Source of the DNA: Alloprevotella sp. Lung230 | GTDB lineage: Bacteria > Bacteroidota > Bacteroidia > Bacteroidales > Bacteroidaceae | Reading direction: 5' to 3' | Length of the DNA: 64,000 nucleotides | Assembly (NCBI RefSeq): GCF_014385435.1 | Contig: NZ_JACSUD010000006.1 | Span: 79,354 to 143,353, forward strand | Part shown: piece by piece, positions 1 through 8,399 of the stretch | How positions within the stretch are numbered: position 1 is the stretch's first letter | Layout: every line of letters begins with the position of its first letter | Made by a program: the position numbers and the translations under genes | The notes under the pieces: model-generated | The model's input: only the letters and a program-made list of their open reading frames with translations | Database searches by the model: none | What the model was told of the DNA's origin: nothing

Positions 1-808
1 GTTTCCCCTTCTTAAAAGAAAGATAGCCGCGTGTGCCGACAATCTGGTCGGTGGTGTAGCCGAGTTTACGAATGGCCTGCGGCGTCTCTTCGGCCGGGTG
101 CCAGGCGAAGCTCTCCATCGTCCAGGCGTTGTGCACAAAAGCACTCATGTCGTCGCCTTCGCCGGCGGTGTTGATGCCGGTGGGAGTTTCGAGTCCGGCA
201 AAGATTTTGTCGCTCGCCAAGACGGCACCGCGGGTGTTGCCCACGATGCGGGGTGCACTGCCGGCCTGCTGCACATTGACACGGTAGGTCATGGGGAGGA
301 TGGAGTGCATCTTCACATCTTTCTTGGCGGTGAGGACAAGTTCGGTGCGCAGATAGTGGCTGCCATCGCGTAGCACGGCACGCCAGGTGAGGGCGAGGTC
401 GCCGTAGGTGAAGTCGGCTTCGAGGGCACGTCCGGCAAAGCGCTTTGCCCCCTTCACGGCAGCGGCGTCTGCAGCGTAGGTCAGTTGGCGCACTTCGCCC
501 ACGAGTTTCATTTCGGAGGCTTTGACCGTCTTACTGCCATCGCCCAGACGCACAGCAAAGAGTTCGGTGCCGGCTTCGAGGTCCAATTCTGGACAGCCGC
601 CGAAGGTCAAACTGCTGCCCTGGTGGAGGAAGGTGGCGCGAAAGAGGTCGTTGCTGAGGATGTAGTGCCCATCTTGGCCGGTGAGCACGGCCACGCCGGG
701 CTGCTGCGCTTGTGGGAAAATCACACTTTGCGCTTGTAGACCGATGCCCCCGGTCGCTAAGGCGAGGAGGAGGGTTGCGGCCCACGGTTTGAAAGAAAAT
801 GTTTGCAT
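1..808 (-). CDS. Secreted protein of unknown function, 3' part beyond the window
   Basis: Reading leftwards from an ATG at 808, the frame stays open to the window edge for 269 codons, so the C-terminus is missing. The first 27 residues form a signal peptide (hydrophobic LLLALATG core, ending LQAQ), so the product is exported. The mature part is rich in beta-type sequence and contains GGCPELDLEAGTELFAVRLG. It vaguely resembles large Bacteroidota exported proteins with carbohydrate-active folds, but I do not recognise a family and assign no activity. A TATATTTG -7 box lies 30 bases upstream of the start, and a terminator separates it from the sigma-factor operon behind it. Confidence 0.75.
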   Translation of the reverse strand, partial: MQTFSFKPWAATLLLALATGGIGLQAQSVIFPQAQQPGVAVLTGQDGHYILSNDLFRATFLHQGSSLTFGGCPELDLEAGTELFAVRLGDGSKTVKASEMKLVGEVRQLTYAADAAAVKGAKRFAGRALEADFTYGDLALTWRAVLRDGSHYLRTELVLTAKKDVKMHSILPMTYRVNVQQAGSAPRIVGNTRGAVLASDKIFAGLETPTGINTAGEGDDMSAFVHNAWTMESFAWHPAEETPQAIRKLGYTTDQIVGTRGYLSFKKGK

Positions 809-837
809 GATAATAGGTTTATAAGTGTTTTCGGCTG

Positions 838-845
838 CAAATATA
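838..845 (-). promoter_or_regulatory. Candidate -7 box (TATATTTG)
   Basis: The minus strand reads TATATTTG, matching the Bacteroidota TAnnTTTG consensus, about 30 bases before the ATG at 808. A TTTG lies further upstream, but at about 25 bases instead of the usual 19-21, so only the -7 part is convincing. Confidence 0.5.
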
Positions 846-962
846 AAGTATTTTGAAGGATTGAGTGGCACAAAGGATAGGGTTTTAACACTTCAACGTG
901 CCTATCGCGGCTAAAAAGCGGAAAACGAGAGTAAAATCATCCCAACATTATCTCAGCATTAT

Positions 963-994
963 AAAAAAGCGCCCTTGCAGACTCTTCTGCAAGG
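963..994 (-). terminator. Rho-independent terminator of the first sigma operon
   Basis: An 8-bp perfect stem (CCTTGCAG / CTGCAAGG, loop of 6) is followed on the minus strand by a T-run (A-run at 963-968 on the plus strand). It lies 34 bases past the stop at 1028. Confidence 0.7.
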
Positions 995-1027
995 ACGGCG
1001 GGATGAAAAAAGGTAGAAAAAGAAAAG

Positions 1028-2161
1028 TTAGTCGGTGAGGCGGCTTTCGAAAGTGAGGGTGTTCAGTCGCTCTTCGCAGCGCATGATGAAGCCCTCGAGG
1101 CGCTGGCGCATCTCCTCGCTGCCTTCGTTGGTGAACCTCCCCCACAGCAGGCGGCGACCGGTGAGGATGACCTGCCAGAGGTCGTCGATCGCCATTTTGT
1201 CGAGCAGGAGTTCGCCTTCGCCCACCATTTTCTCGAGTAGTTGGCGGTTATAGGCATTGTTTTTGTTGATGAGGTTCTTCTCGTAAAATGGGAGTCCGCG
1301 AACATATTCTCTCACGGCCTTGTCGTCGGAATGCTGCACCTGCGGCAGGCGCACGACGGTGGTATCGTTGCGTCCCGATGGGTCGGTGTCAATGGTGGTG
1401 TAACTGCCGTCGTCGCCTATCTTGAGCGTCATCTTCGAACCATCTTTCTTGAGAATAGTGATAGATTGGCCGTCTCGCTTATTGACTACCATAGAGGAAA
1501 TGTCGCAGCTGTTGATGTCCTTGAAGGCTTTTTTGAAGATGCTGTCGCGCAGGGAAGGAGTGAATTCAAACTGAAAGTGCGAGTCGGGCGTATCAATGTT
1601 GATATTCCGTTGAGAACGATATTTACTCCCTTGGGGCGAGCGCTGTTGAGTAGGCGCTGTTTGGTGTTGTCCTTCGATGATGTGGACACGTCCGTCCACT
1701 TTTCTATCGTCCAAGTCTTCCCACTCGACACACACAACGATGCGGTAGTCGCCTCCGCGAGGAGAAGGGATACGGATAAGGGCGAGATTGTCGTACTCAT
1801 CGCCTCCCACCTGAATAGGGGCTTGACCGTAAGCATAGTCGATGCGGCAGGGACGATTGTCGTCGCTGTCGCCTACGTGGAGGATGCTCATGGTTACTTC
1901 AGGTGAATGGGCATCGGCATTGTAGGCGCGAAGGAAGGTGTCTATCTGCTTGCGAGCGGCTTTGCGAGGCATTTCAAAGTGGTAGGAATAGAGGGAGAAA
2001 TAGGGCTCGTTGGGAGTGTCAACGGTTTGTGAAATGGAGCGCACGCCTTTTACGTATTTGCCGGCGTTGGCAAAATCCTCAACGGCTGTGCGCAGGGCGT
2101 ACTGTGCGGAGAGCGGCAGTGTGAAGATAAGGAGTAGGAGAGAAGTGAACAGGGATTTCAT
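1028..2161 (-). CDS. Exported protein of unknown function in an ECF sigma operon
   Basis: 377 residues with a clear signal peptide (MKSLFTSLLLLIFTLPLSAQ), so probably periplasmic or surface-located. No domain is recognised. The middle is hydrophilic, with a Q/R-rich stretch around residues 165-185. It is the last gene of a three-gene unit (sigma factor, membrane protein, this protein), starting 13 bases after the stop of 2175-2894. In Bacteroidota, ECF sigma operons often include such small exported proteins of unknown role. A part in sensing or response is inference from position only. Confidence 0.8.
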   Translation of the reverse strand: MKSLFTSLLLLIFTLPLSAQYALRTAVEDFANAGKYVKGVRSISQTVDTPNEPYFSLYSYHFEMPRKAARKQIDTFLRAYNADAHSPEVTMSILHVGDSDDNRPCRIDYAYGQAPIQVGGDEYDNLALIRIPSPRGGDYRIVVCVEWEDLDDRKVDGRVHIIEGQHQTAPTQQRSPQGSKYRSQRNINIDTPDSHFQFEFTPSLRDSIFKKAFKDINSCDISSMVVNKRDGQSITILKKDGSKMTLKIGDDGSYTTIDTDPSGRNDTTVVRLPQVQHSDDKAVREYVRGLPFYEKNLINKNNAYNRQLLEKMVGEGELLLDKMAIDDLWQVILTGRRLLWGRFTNEGSEEMRQRLEGFIMRCEERLNTLTFESRLTD

Positions 2162-2174
2162 AATGGAAAGTTTT

Positions 2175-2894
2175 TTAGAGGTCTACGTATAATGGTTTGC
2201 TGATTGTATCGGGGTGTGAAAAGAGAAACATTTGGTAGTCAAGATTGACTTGCATGGCGGCCATAGCCGGTTCTACCCACGCATCCCAACATTGTTGAAA
2301 CAGTTGGGGTGAAGAATCTGCCAACGCCGCAATGTTGCTGAGCGAATCGGTGAGCATTGGTTCGGCAGAAGCCCACAATGTTGTGGCAGAGTCGGGTGCC
2401 GTAGAGGAAGGAGATGTGGAACGATTACATTGTGGTAGAGGAACTAGCTGATTGGCCATCGTGGCCGAAACCAAAGGAGGTGCAGGGGATGCCACGGGGG
2501 CAGACGATGAAAGTTGTGCCATCGGGGGCATTTCCGTTTCATGGACGCCTTTTTCCACCCTCGCCCACCATTGTGCTATGAGCATACCCACGCAGGCGGC
2601 AGCAACGCCCCACCAGAGGGGACGCGGACTCCGGAGGCGTGCAGGTTTCGGTGCAGACGGTTCCACATCCGTAGAGGAAAGATTGTCTACCCGGGCATCG
2701 TAGGCCGCACATCCTTCTTCGCTCCACCACGCTTCGTCCGGCTGCATGGGCGGTTCGGGAGTGAGCATTGCGAGCACCGTCTGCTCCTCGAGGCTGAGCA
2801 CACTCTTTTCCTCGAGCATCGTGCGCAGTTGCTCCTCTTCGCGGTGGGAGAGCTTTCCTTCGAGGTAGGAAGTGATGAGAAGTTGGGTGTTCAT
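2175..2894 (-). CDS. Anti-sigma-like single-span membrane protein
   Basis: 239 residues. The N-terminal 80 are cytosolic and acidic and begin like Bacteroidota anti-sigma or sigma-associated proteins (short helix, LEGKLSHREEEQL). One membrane span follows at about 92-110 (LWWGVAAACVGMLIAQWW), then a low-complexity Ser/Pro/Ala periplasmic part. Its ATG overlaps the sigma-factor stop by 4 bases (2891-2894), so translation is probably coupled. The role as anti-sigma factor is inferred from topology and gene order. No zinc-binding (ZAS) HxxxCxxC motif is visible. Confidence 0.75.
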   Translation of the reverse strand: MNTQLLITSYLEGKLSHREEEQLRTMLEEKSVLSLEEQTVLAMLTPEPPMQPDEAWWSEEGCAAYDARVDNLSSTDVEPSAPKPARLRSPRPLWWGVAAACVGMLIAQWWARVEKGVHETEMPPMAQLSSSAPVASPAPPLVSATMANQLVPLPQCNRSTSPSSTAPDSATTLWASAEPMLTDSLSNIAALADSSPQLFQQCWDAWVEPAMAAMQVNLDYQMFLFSHPDTISKPLYVDL

Positions 2895-3385
2895 AATGTG
2901 GATTGTATGAGCGTGAATAGTTTGCGTTTCGTCCGATAAAGGGTGTTGCTCACCGTAGTGGGCAGACAGCCCATGATTTCGGCAATTTGTGCCACTTCCA
3001 GTTGTTCATCACGCCAAAGGGTGAAGATGCGGCGTTCGGTGGAGGTGAGGGTAGCGAGGGCAGCGTGCAGGCGGTGCTGATTTTCTTGTTCTTCGAGTGG
3101 GGCGGCCGTGTCGGTGGACGAGGGAGTTTCGGGCATCGGTTCTCCCGCCACCGCATGTAGTTGTCGGCGCTTCCACTCGTTGACGCAAAGGTTTTTAGCA
3201 ATACGGATGCCCAACGCCAGAAAGTCGGCCTCAGTCCTCAGCCGTGCCCGCACCACCCATAAGCGCAGCAGCGTTTCCTGCACAATGTCGGCTGCCGCCT
3301 CCGTATCGTGGAAGAAGTTGAGCGCAACGCGTGTCAAGGCTTCGCGATGTTGCCGAGTGAAGAGGCTGAATTGGGTGGCGTTCAT
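2891..3385 (-). CDS. RNA polymerase ECF-type sigma factor
   Basis: 164 residues, usual ECF length. Region 2 lies at about 25-70 (AAADIVQETLLRLWVV, then FLALGIRIAKNLCVNEWKRR). Region 4 is a helix-turn-helix at about 110-160 (ERRIFTLWRDEQLEVAQIAE...TVSNTLYRTKRKL). It recruits core RNA polymerase to a small set of promoters, presumably under control of the membrane protein downstream. The minus strand carries GTAAC (plus 3428-3432) 43 bases upstream, which resembles an ECF -35, but no good -10 partner is seen. The regulon cannot be read from the window. Confidence 0.92.
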   Translation of the reverse strand: MNATQFSLFTRQHREALTRVALNFFHDTEAAADIVQETLLRLWVVRARLRTEADFLALGIRIAKNLCVNEWKRRQLHAVAGEPMPETPSSTDTAAPLEEQENQHRLHAALATLTSTERRIFTLWRDEQLEVAQIAEIMGCLPTTVSNTLYRTKRKLFTLIQSTL

Positions 3386-3473
3386 ACTCTATAAACAATC
3401 GAAAAGCGCGATATGGGGTGAGAAAATGTTACTTTTTTTGTCAAGAGACGAAAATAAGGTGTTTTTCATCATC

Positions 3474-3516
3474 AAAAAAACAACACAGTCCACCGCGGTA
3501 GAGGTGGACTGTGTTG
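3474..3516 (-). terminator. Strong rho-independent terminator after the FKBP gene
   Basis: A perfect 14-bp stem (3481-3494 with 3503-3516, loop of 8) is followed on the minus strand by seven T. It ends the glyS-FKBP transcript just before the upstream region of the sigma-factor operon. Confidence 0.9.
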
Positions 3517-3531
3517 TAATAAGTCAGAATA

Positions 3532-4173
3532 TCAGGGTGCAGTGGTACCGCTGCGCCAATAGTTGCGAAGCTCCACATCGAAGATGAGCATCGAACCGCC
3601 CGGAATACCGGTGCGGGAAGCGCTGCCGTAGGCCATGTCGGCAGGCAGGAAGAGCCGCCATCGGTCGCCGATGTGCATCTGTTGCAGGGCGGTGGTGAAA
3701 CCTTCGACCAAGTTGCTCACGGCAAAGCGTGCCGTTTGACCGTATTCGGGGCGAAAAGCTTCGTCCACATTGCCTGCCAAGCCCGACTGATCGAAGACGT
3801 AACCTTTGGGGGTCTGAGGCGTGGGGAGTAAGCGTCCCACGTAAATCACACGCACGCTGTCGGTGTAGAGTGGCGTGCCTGAACCGGTACCGGTTTTCAA
3901 CACACGCACCGCGATCGAGTCGCGCCAAGAGGTTTTGGCTGTGGGAAGGTTGGTATAACTACCCAACGTGCGCCACTCGCAGTGGTCGGTCCACGCATCG
4001 CCATGGGTGGCACGGGCGGCAGCAATGGCAGCATTTGCCTGCGCCAAGGTGTCGCGGAAAGCGGTGATGTTGCGCGCCGGCCAGTTGGCATATTCCGAAA
4101 CGGTGTTGTCGTCTTCAGAGCAAGCGCTCAGCAAGCCCACCGCAGCCAAAAGAAGGAAGAGGAGTTGCTTCAT
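3532..4173 (-). CDS. FKBP-type peptidyl-prolyl cis-trans isomerase, lipoprotein
   Basis: 213 residues. The N-terminus is a lipoprotein signal (lipobox LLSAC, Cys18), so it acts in the periplasm or outer membrane as a folding helper that isomerises Xaa-Pro bonds. The FKBP domain covers about residues 100-205, with VRVIYVGRL, GYVFDQS, VEGFTTALQQMHIGDRWRLFLPADMAYG and LIFDVEL, all family hallmarks. The segment before it is short, unlike the dimerisation domain of FkpA/Mip. It starts 14 bases after the glyS stop and is likely co-transcribed with it. Confidence 0.9.
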   Translation of the reverse strand: MKQLLFLLLAAVGLLSACSEDDNTVSEYANWPARNITAFRDTLAQANAAIAAARATHGDAWTDHCEWRTLGSYTNLPTAKTSWRDSIAVRVLKTGTGSGTPLYTDSVRVIYVGRLLPTPQTPKGYVFDQSGLAGNVDEAFRPEYGQTARFAVSNLVEGFTTALQQMHIGDRWRLFLPADMAYGSASRTGIPGGSMLIFDVELRNYWRSGTTAP

Positions 4174-4187
4174 AGGACAAGGAGGAG

Positions 4188-5729
4188 TTACTTCAACTTT
4201 TTGAGCAGTGAAGTGATGGACACTTTGTCTTCAATCAAGTTGCGGAGATCTTCGATTTTGACGCGCTGCTGGGTCATGGTGTCACGCTCACGGATGGTCA
4301 CGCAACCATCGCTCAGGGTGTCGTGGTCGATGGTGATGCAATAGGGTGTACCGATGGCATCATGGCGACGATAGCGCTTGCCGATGGAATCCTTTTCCTC
4401 ATAAGCGCACTTGAAGTGGTATTGCAGGTCGTGCATGATTTCACGTGCCTTTTCGGGCAGCCCGTCTTTCTTGACGAGAGGGAAGATGGCCAACTTGATG
4501 GGCGCCAAAGCAGCAGGCAGACGCAGCACGATGCGGCTGTCGCCGCCTTCGAGGGTTTCCTCTTGATAGGCGTGGCACATGACGCTCAGGAACATACGGT
4601 CCACACCGATGGAGGTCTCGATGACGTAAGGCGTGTAGCTTTCGTTGGCCTCGGGGTCGAAGTATTCAATCTTCTTGCCGGAGAACTTGGCGTGCTGAGA
4701 GAGGTCGAAATTGGTACGGGAGTGAATACCCTCGACTTCTTTGAAACCGAACGGCATGCGGAATTCCACGTCGCTGGCTGCATTGGCATAGTGGGCCAAC
4801 TTCTCGTGGTCGTGGAAGCGATAGTTTTCTGCGCCGAAACCGAGTGCTTGGTGCCAAGCCATACGCGTTTCTTTCCACTTCGCAAACCAGTCGAGTTCGG
4901 TGCCGGGCTTGACGAAAAACTGCATTTCCATCTGCTCAAACTCGCGCATACGGAAGATGAACTGGCGCGCGACGATTTCGTTGCGGAATGCCTTACCGAT
5001 TTGAGCGATACCGAAGGGGATTTTCATGCGGCCTGTCTTCTGCACGTTGAGGTAGTTCACAAAAATACCTTGTGCTGTCTCGGGACGGAGATAGATGGTG
5101 CTGGCACCTTCCGACGTTGAGCCCATTTCGGTTTTGAACATCAGGTTGAACTGACGCACGTCCGTCCAGTTGCGCGTGCCGCTGATGGGACAAACGATTT
5201 CTTCATCGAGGATGATTTGCTTCAAACCTTCGAGATCGTTGGCGTTCATGGCTTCGGCAAAACGTTCGTGAAGAGCGTTGCGCTTGGCAGCAATTTCCAA
5301 AACGCGGCCGTTGGTGGCGCGGAATTGTTCTTCATCAAAACTTTCCTTGAAGCGCTTGCGGCCTTTGGCCACTTCTTTTTCAATTTTCTCTTCGTACTTC
5401 GCGATTTGGTCTTCAATCAGAACATCGGCACGATAGCGCTTTTTGGAGTCGCGGTTGTCGATGAGCGGATCGTTGAACGCATCCACGTGGCCGGAAGCCT
5501 TCCAGATGGTGGGGTGCATGAAGATGGCAGAGTCGATGCCCACGATGTTTTCGTGCAGGCGCGTCATCGATTGCCACCAATATTGCTTGATATTGTTTTT
5601 CAGTTCGACGCCGAGCTGTCCGTAGTCGTAGACCGCGCCGAGACCATCATAGATTTCACTGGAGGGAAACACAAAACCGTATTCTTTGCAATGTGATACG
5701 ATTTTCTTGAAAACGTCTTCTTGTGCCAT
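4188..5729 (-). CDS. glyS: Glycine--tRNA ligase (single-chain class II)
   Basis: 513 residues from the ATG at 5729 (MAQEDVFKKIVSHCKEYGF). The frame is open upstream, but the -7 box at 5757-5764 lies inside that extension and family members start here. It charges tRNA-Gly and is the homodimeric type (glyQS-like, bacterial/eukaryal form), not the alpha2beta2 type. Visible features: KTEMGSTSEGASTIYLRPETAQGIFVNY is class II motif 2 context, then FRNEIVARQFIFRMREFEQMEMQFF, GVDRMFLSVM near the C-terminal third, and an anticodon-binding domain at the end. The FKBP lipoprotein follows directly. Confidence 0.96.
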   Translation of the reverse strand: MAQEDVFKKIVSHCKEYGFVFPSSEIYDGLGAVYDYGQLGVELKNNIKQYWWQSMTRLHENIVGIDSAIFMHPTIWKASGHVDAFNDPLIDNRDSKKRYRADVLIEDQIAKYEEKIEKEVAKGRKRFKESFDEEQFRATNGRVLEIAAKRNALHERFAEAMNANDLEGLKQIILDEEIVCPISGTRNWTDVRQFNLMFKTEMGSTSEGASTIYLRPETAQGIFVNYLNVQKTGRMKIPFGIAQIGKAFRNEIVARQFIFRMREFEQMEMQFFVKPGTELDWFAKWKETRMAWHQALGFGAENYRFHDHEKLAHYANAASDVEFRMPFGFKEVEGIHSRTNFDLSQHAKFSGKKIEYFDPEANESYTPYVIETSIGVDRMFLSVMCHAYQEETLEGGDSRIVLRLPAALAPIKLAIFPLVKKDGLPEKAREIMHDLQYHFKCAYEEKDSIGKRYRRHDAIGTPYCITIDHDTLSDGCVTIRERDTMTQQRVKIEDLRNLIEDKVSITSLLKKLK

Positions 5730-5756
5730 TATTGTTCTTTTATTGCGTATTTCGTG

Positions 5757-5764
5757 CAAAAGTA
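5757..5764 (-). promoter_or_regulatory. Candidate glyS -7 box (TACTTTTG)
   Basis: The minus strand reads TACTTTTG (TAnnTTTG) 28 bases before the glyS ATG. A clear -33 TTTG is not visible. It supports the start at 5729 over longer frames. Confidence 0.5.
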
Positions 5765-5866
5765 GTGATTTTCTTTGAGATAGGCGCTCTTTTAGTGATT
5801 TTTGCGCATTTTGGGCGAGAATAAGAGGATGAGGGAAGTTCATCCGCGACCACACCGACTTACCTT

Positions 5867-5913
5867 AAAAAAGCGACACACCAGAAAGCAGCAAGGCCAC
5901 TTTCTGGTGCGTC
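5867..5913 (-). terminator. Terminator of the second sigma operon
   Basis: A 14-bp stem with one mismatch (5875-5888 with 5900-5913) is followed on the minus strand by six T. It lies 128 bases beyond the stop at 6041. I see no gene between stop and hairpin. Confidence 0.75.
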
Positions 5914-6040
5914 GGTGCGTCCCGTTGGACGACTACTGGGAAGAGAGAACTGAAACCATAGGGTTCAGCGGGGGTGTTTTAATATGGAGCAAAGTTGTTG
6001 TACTTTCGGTTGAGGTTCGCCCATCGGACGAAGAAAGGGG

Positions 6041-6550
6041 CTATTGCGCTTTCGCGGGAGAAAGGCTGTCGCCGGTAACGGCCATTTTCATCCCCTCCTC
6101 CACTTGGCGATAGGGAGTGGTGCCGGGTTGCGTTTCATCGGGCGTGATAGACTTGGCAGCCGCATCACCATTGTTGAGAATAATTGAGGTGGGATGATGG
6201 ATGACCGACTGGCCTGCACCACCAACCAAGACGATGACAATAGCCACGGCTGCAGCAGCACGCCACAAGGGCTTGATGCGCTCGCCAAAGGTCATCCGCT
6301 TCACCTTGACGCGCACTTCGGGAGCATCGCCCTGAGCGGCAAGACGCGCCAACACGCGCTCATCAAAGTCGCCTCCCAAGACATCGCTGTCCTGCTGTTG
6401 CAGCGCATAGCCGAAGAGGTCGGCATACTGCTGCAAATGCTCGGGCACATCGCTCTGGCTGAAGAACGTGTGGAGGATGTTTTCCTCCGCCACCGTGGTC
6501 TCCGCCAGAAAATAGCGCTCAATGAGTTGTTCGATATATTGGTAGTTCAT
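6041..6550 (-). CDS. Anti-sigma-like membrane protein paired with an ECF sigma factor
   Basis: 169 residues. The cytosolic N-terminal half is helical and acidic (IEQLIERYFLAETTVAEENIL). A single membrane span lies at about 96-114 (AAAAVAIVIVLVGGAGQ), followed by a roughly 50-residue periplasmic tail. It starts 21 bases after the sigma-factor stop. This layout is common for sigma-associated regulators in Bacteroides and Prevotella. The anti-sigma role is inferred. It is shorter than, and not obviously similar to, the 2175-2894 protein. Confidence 0.75.
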   Translation of the reverse strand: MNYQYIEQLIERYFLAETTVAEENILHTFFSQSDVPEHLQQYADLFGYALQQQDSDVLGGDFDERVLARLAAQGDAPEVRVKVKRMTFGERIKPLWRAAAAVAIVIVLVGGAGQSVIHHPTSIILNNGDAAAKSITPDETQPGTTPYRQVEEGMKMAVTGDSLSPAKAQ

Positions 6551-6571
6551 AAGGGTGCGTTGACTAAAAAC

Positions 6572-7081
6572 TTAAATGTGATGACGATGCGCCTCCAATT
6601 GTGCTTTCAAGGCTTGTCGTGCTCGGTAGAGCGTCACTTTCACATCGGCTTCGGAAATGTTCATCACTTCGGCCACTTGTGCGTAGGAGTACCCATCGAT
6701 GTCGCGGAGTTGCAAGGCGGTGCGTTGCTTCTCGGGCAACCGGTTGAAGAGTTGGTGCACCAGCGCCAAGCGCTCTTCGCGCTCCATCTGCTCGTCCGGC
6801 AGCGGTGTATGGTCCGGGGCTTCTATGGTTTCGTGGTCAAGCGAAAGATGCTGGGCATCCTTCTTTTGCGCCCTATCGAGAGCCAGATTGCGGCAGATGG
6901 TGAGACAGTAGGTTTCGAGATTATTGACTTCATCCAAGGTGGCTCGTCGCTCCCATGTTCTGACAAGGGTGTCCTCCACAACGTCTTCCGCTTCAAGGCG
7001 GTCGAGCGTGATGCGTAGTGCCACCCGAAACAATTTGTTTTTAAGGGGGAGCAGGTCGTTTTGGAAGTCAATTTCTTTCAT
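6572..7081 (-). CDS. RNA polymerase ECF-type sigma factor
   Basis: 169 residues. Region 2: RLEAEDVVEDTLVRTWERRA, then TYCLTICRNLALDRAQKK (about residues 28-76). Region 4: LPEKQRTALQLRDIDGYSYA followed by QVAEVMNISEADVKVTLYRA (about 113-158), a full helix-turn-helix. It is the first gene of a two-gene unit with the membrane protein downstream. A GTAAC...16 bp...CGTCTTA pair just upstream resembles an ECF promoter, suggesting autoregulation. Confidence 0.92.
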   Translation of the reverse strand: MKEIDFQNDLLPLKNKLFRVALRITLDRLEAEDVVEDTLVRTWERRATLDEVNNLETYCLTICRNLALDRAQKKDAQHLSLDHETIEAPDHTPLPDEQMEREERLALVHQLFNRLPEKQRTALQLRDIDGYSYAQVAEVMNISEADVKVTLYRARQALKAQLEAHRHHI

Positions 7082-7092
7082 GCCTCTAATGG

Positions 7093-7120
7093 TAAGACGG
7101 ACAAGACGCTGAAAAGTTAC
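7093..7120 (-). promoter_or_regulatory. Possible ECF-type promoter (autoregulation)
   Basis: The minus strand has GTAAC (plus 7116-7120) and CGTCTTA (plus 7093-7099) separated by exactly 16 bases. The pattern and spacing are typical of ECF sigma promoters (AAC-type -35, CGTC-type -10). The leader to the ATG at 7081 would be very short, which weakens the call. Confidence 0.35.
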
Positions 7121-7190
7121 AGATTGCCGCTGTTTTTTTTGAAATCTTGTTCGATTTGTTCTGATGAGGGAGATTTCTATTCGCAGGCCA

Positions 7191-8399
7191 TTACCTTCGA
7201 GAGACGTTCTTTCGCGCTATGATGATGGCCTTTGTTTCGTCGTGGAGCGTACATGCAAACAGGTAAGCATCTCCCCCCTCTTGAAGTTTGAGCCGTTTGC
7301 GCAGTTCAGCCACCGTTGCCGGAAAGTTGCGCACGGAGAGATTGGCACGTTTGAGGGCGGAGAGTTCTCGCTGCTCCTTTTTAGAAAAGCCGACCACGTT
7401 TTCTATTTTGAAGACACGGCCCGGAAAATCCGTGTGTTCCACCTCGCTCACATATAAATGAGTGTTCGGATGCAGTTTTTGCAAGTCATAACGCACCGCG
7501 ATGGTTTTGTAAGCACCGGCTTTCATCACCGCGGCGTCCGGTTCGTAGAGAAAGCCGCGGACACTATCGGCAAAGGAAACAGGAAGTGCGATTTCATCGG
7601 AGGCACGGAAGAAGAAGTTCGCACGCTCATTGGCGCAAAAAATAGCGGTTTCATCGGAAAAATCGGAACGACAAACCAGCAATAAATCCTTGCACTCTCC
7701 TTGGGCCGCAAACACGTGGGCTTCTGCCACACCACCGAGCGCGTCTATGGCCTGTCGCAAATCAAGCATCGTGGAGAGTTTGAGCATCAGCACGCGACAC
7801 TTCGCCAAGAGTTCGGGAAGCAGCACCTTGACGTCGGGCTGACAATCTTCGATCAGCACCGTCTTCCGCCCGGCGCCATCACGGCGGGCAGGATCAAGGA
7901 AGAGCAAATCGACCGGTGCCATCGCACGAAAATAGTCGATTCCATCGCTCTCCACACACTCCACCTGTGCCAGCCCAAGCAATGGAAAATTGTGCCGTGC
8001 CAGCGCCACCAATTCTGCCTGCCGTTCCACATAGACCGCGCGAGAAAAGAGAGGGGCGAGAAAAGAGAAATCTACCCCAAAACCACCGGTCAAATCGGCC
8101 ATTGAGAGTGAACGATGGGCAGCAATGTCTTCGGCAAAGAGCCGCTCCACGACCTGCGCCTTGTAGCGTGCCGCCGGTTCACCGCTGCACTGTTCCAACG
8201 AGAGGCGCACAGGATAGAGCAGTTCGTCCACAGCCGACCAAGTGGGCACTTTCTCGCGGAGTCGCTGCCGTCCTTCGATTTGGCGGAGGATAAAAGCGGC
8301 ATCGGGATGATGGGCGTTGGCCAGTTCAAGGGCCACGTCTTCCACTTGTCGATACTGGTTTTTCTCGATGAAATCGCGGTTTTTGAGCAAAATTTCCAT
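7191..8399 (-). CDS. Class I SAM-dependent methyltransferase with THUMP-like domain
   Basis: 402 residues. The central Rossmann fold begins DLTGGFGVDFSFLAPLF (SAM-binding loop, about 98-114), and motif IV is LLFLDPARRDGAGRK. The C-terminal about 90 residues fit the THUMP-like domain of Bacteroidota homologues, so the likely substrate is RNA (rRNA or tRNA). The exact base is unknown. Its ATG directly abuts the stop of the peptidase gene upstream (TAA at 8400-8402), so the two are probably one transcript, although no functional link is evident. Confidence 0.85.
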   Translation of the reverse strand: MEILLKNRDFIEKNQYRQVEDVALELANAHHPDAAFILRQIEGRQRLREKVPTWSAVDELLYPVRLSLEQCSGEPAARYKAQVVERLFAEDIAAHRSLSMADLTGGFGVDFSFLAPLFSRAVYVERQAELVALARHNFPLLGLAQVECVESDGIDYFRAMAPVDLLFLDPARRDGAGRKTVLIEDCQPDVKVLLPELLAKCRVLMLKLSTMLDLRQAIDALGGVAEAHVFAAQGECKDLLLVCRSDFSDETAIFCANERANFFFRASDEIALPVSFADSVRGFLYEPDAAVMKAGAYKTIAVRYDLQKLHPNTHLYVSEVEHTDFPGRVFKIENVVGFSKKEQRELSALKRANLSVRNFPATVAELRKRLKLQEGGDAYLFACTLHDETKAIIIARKNVSRR

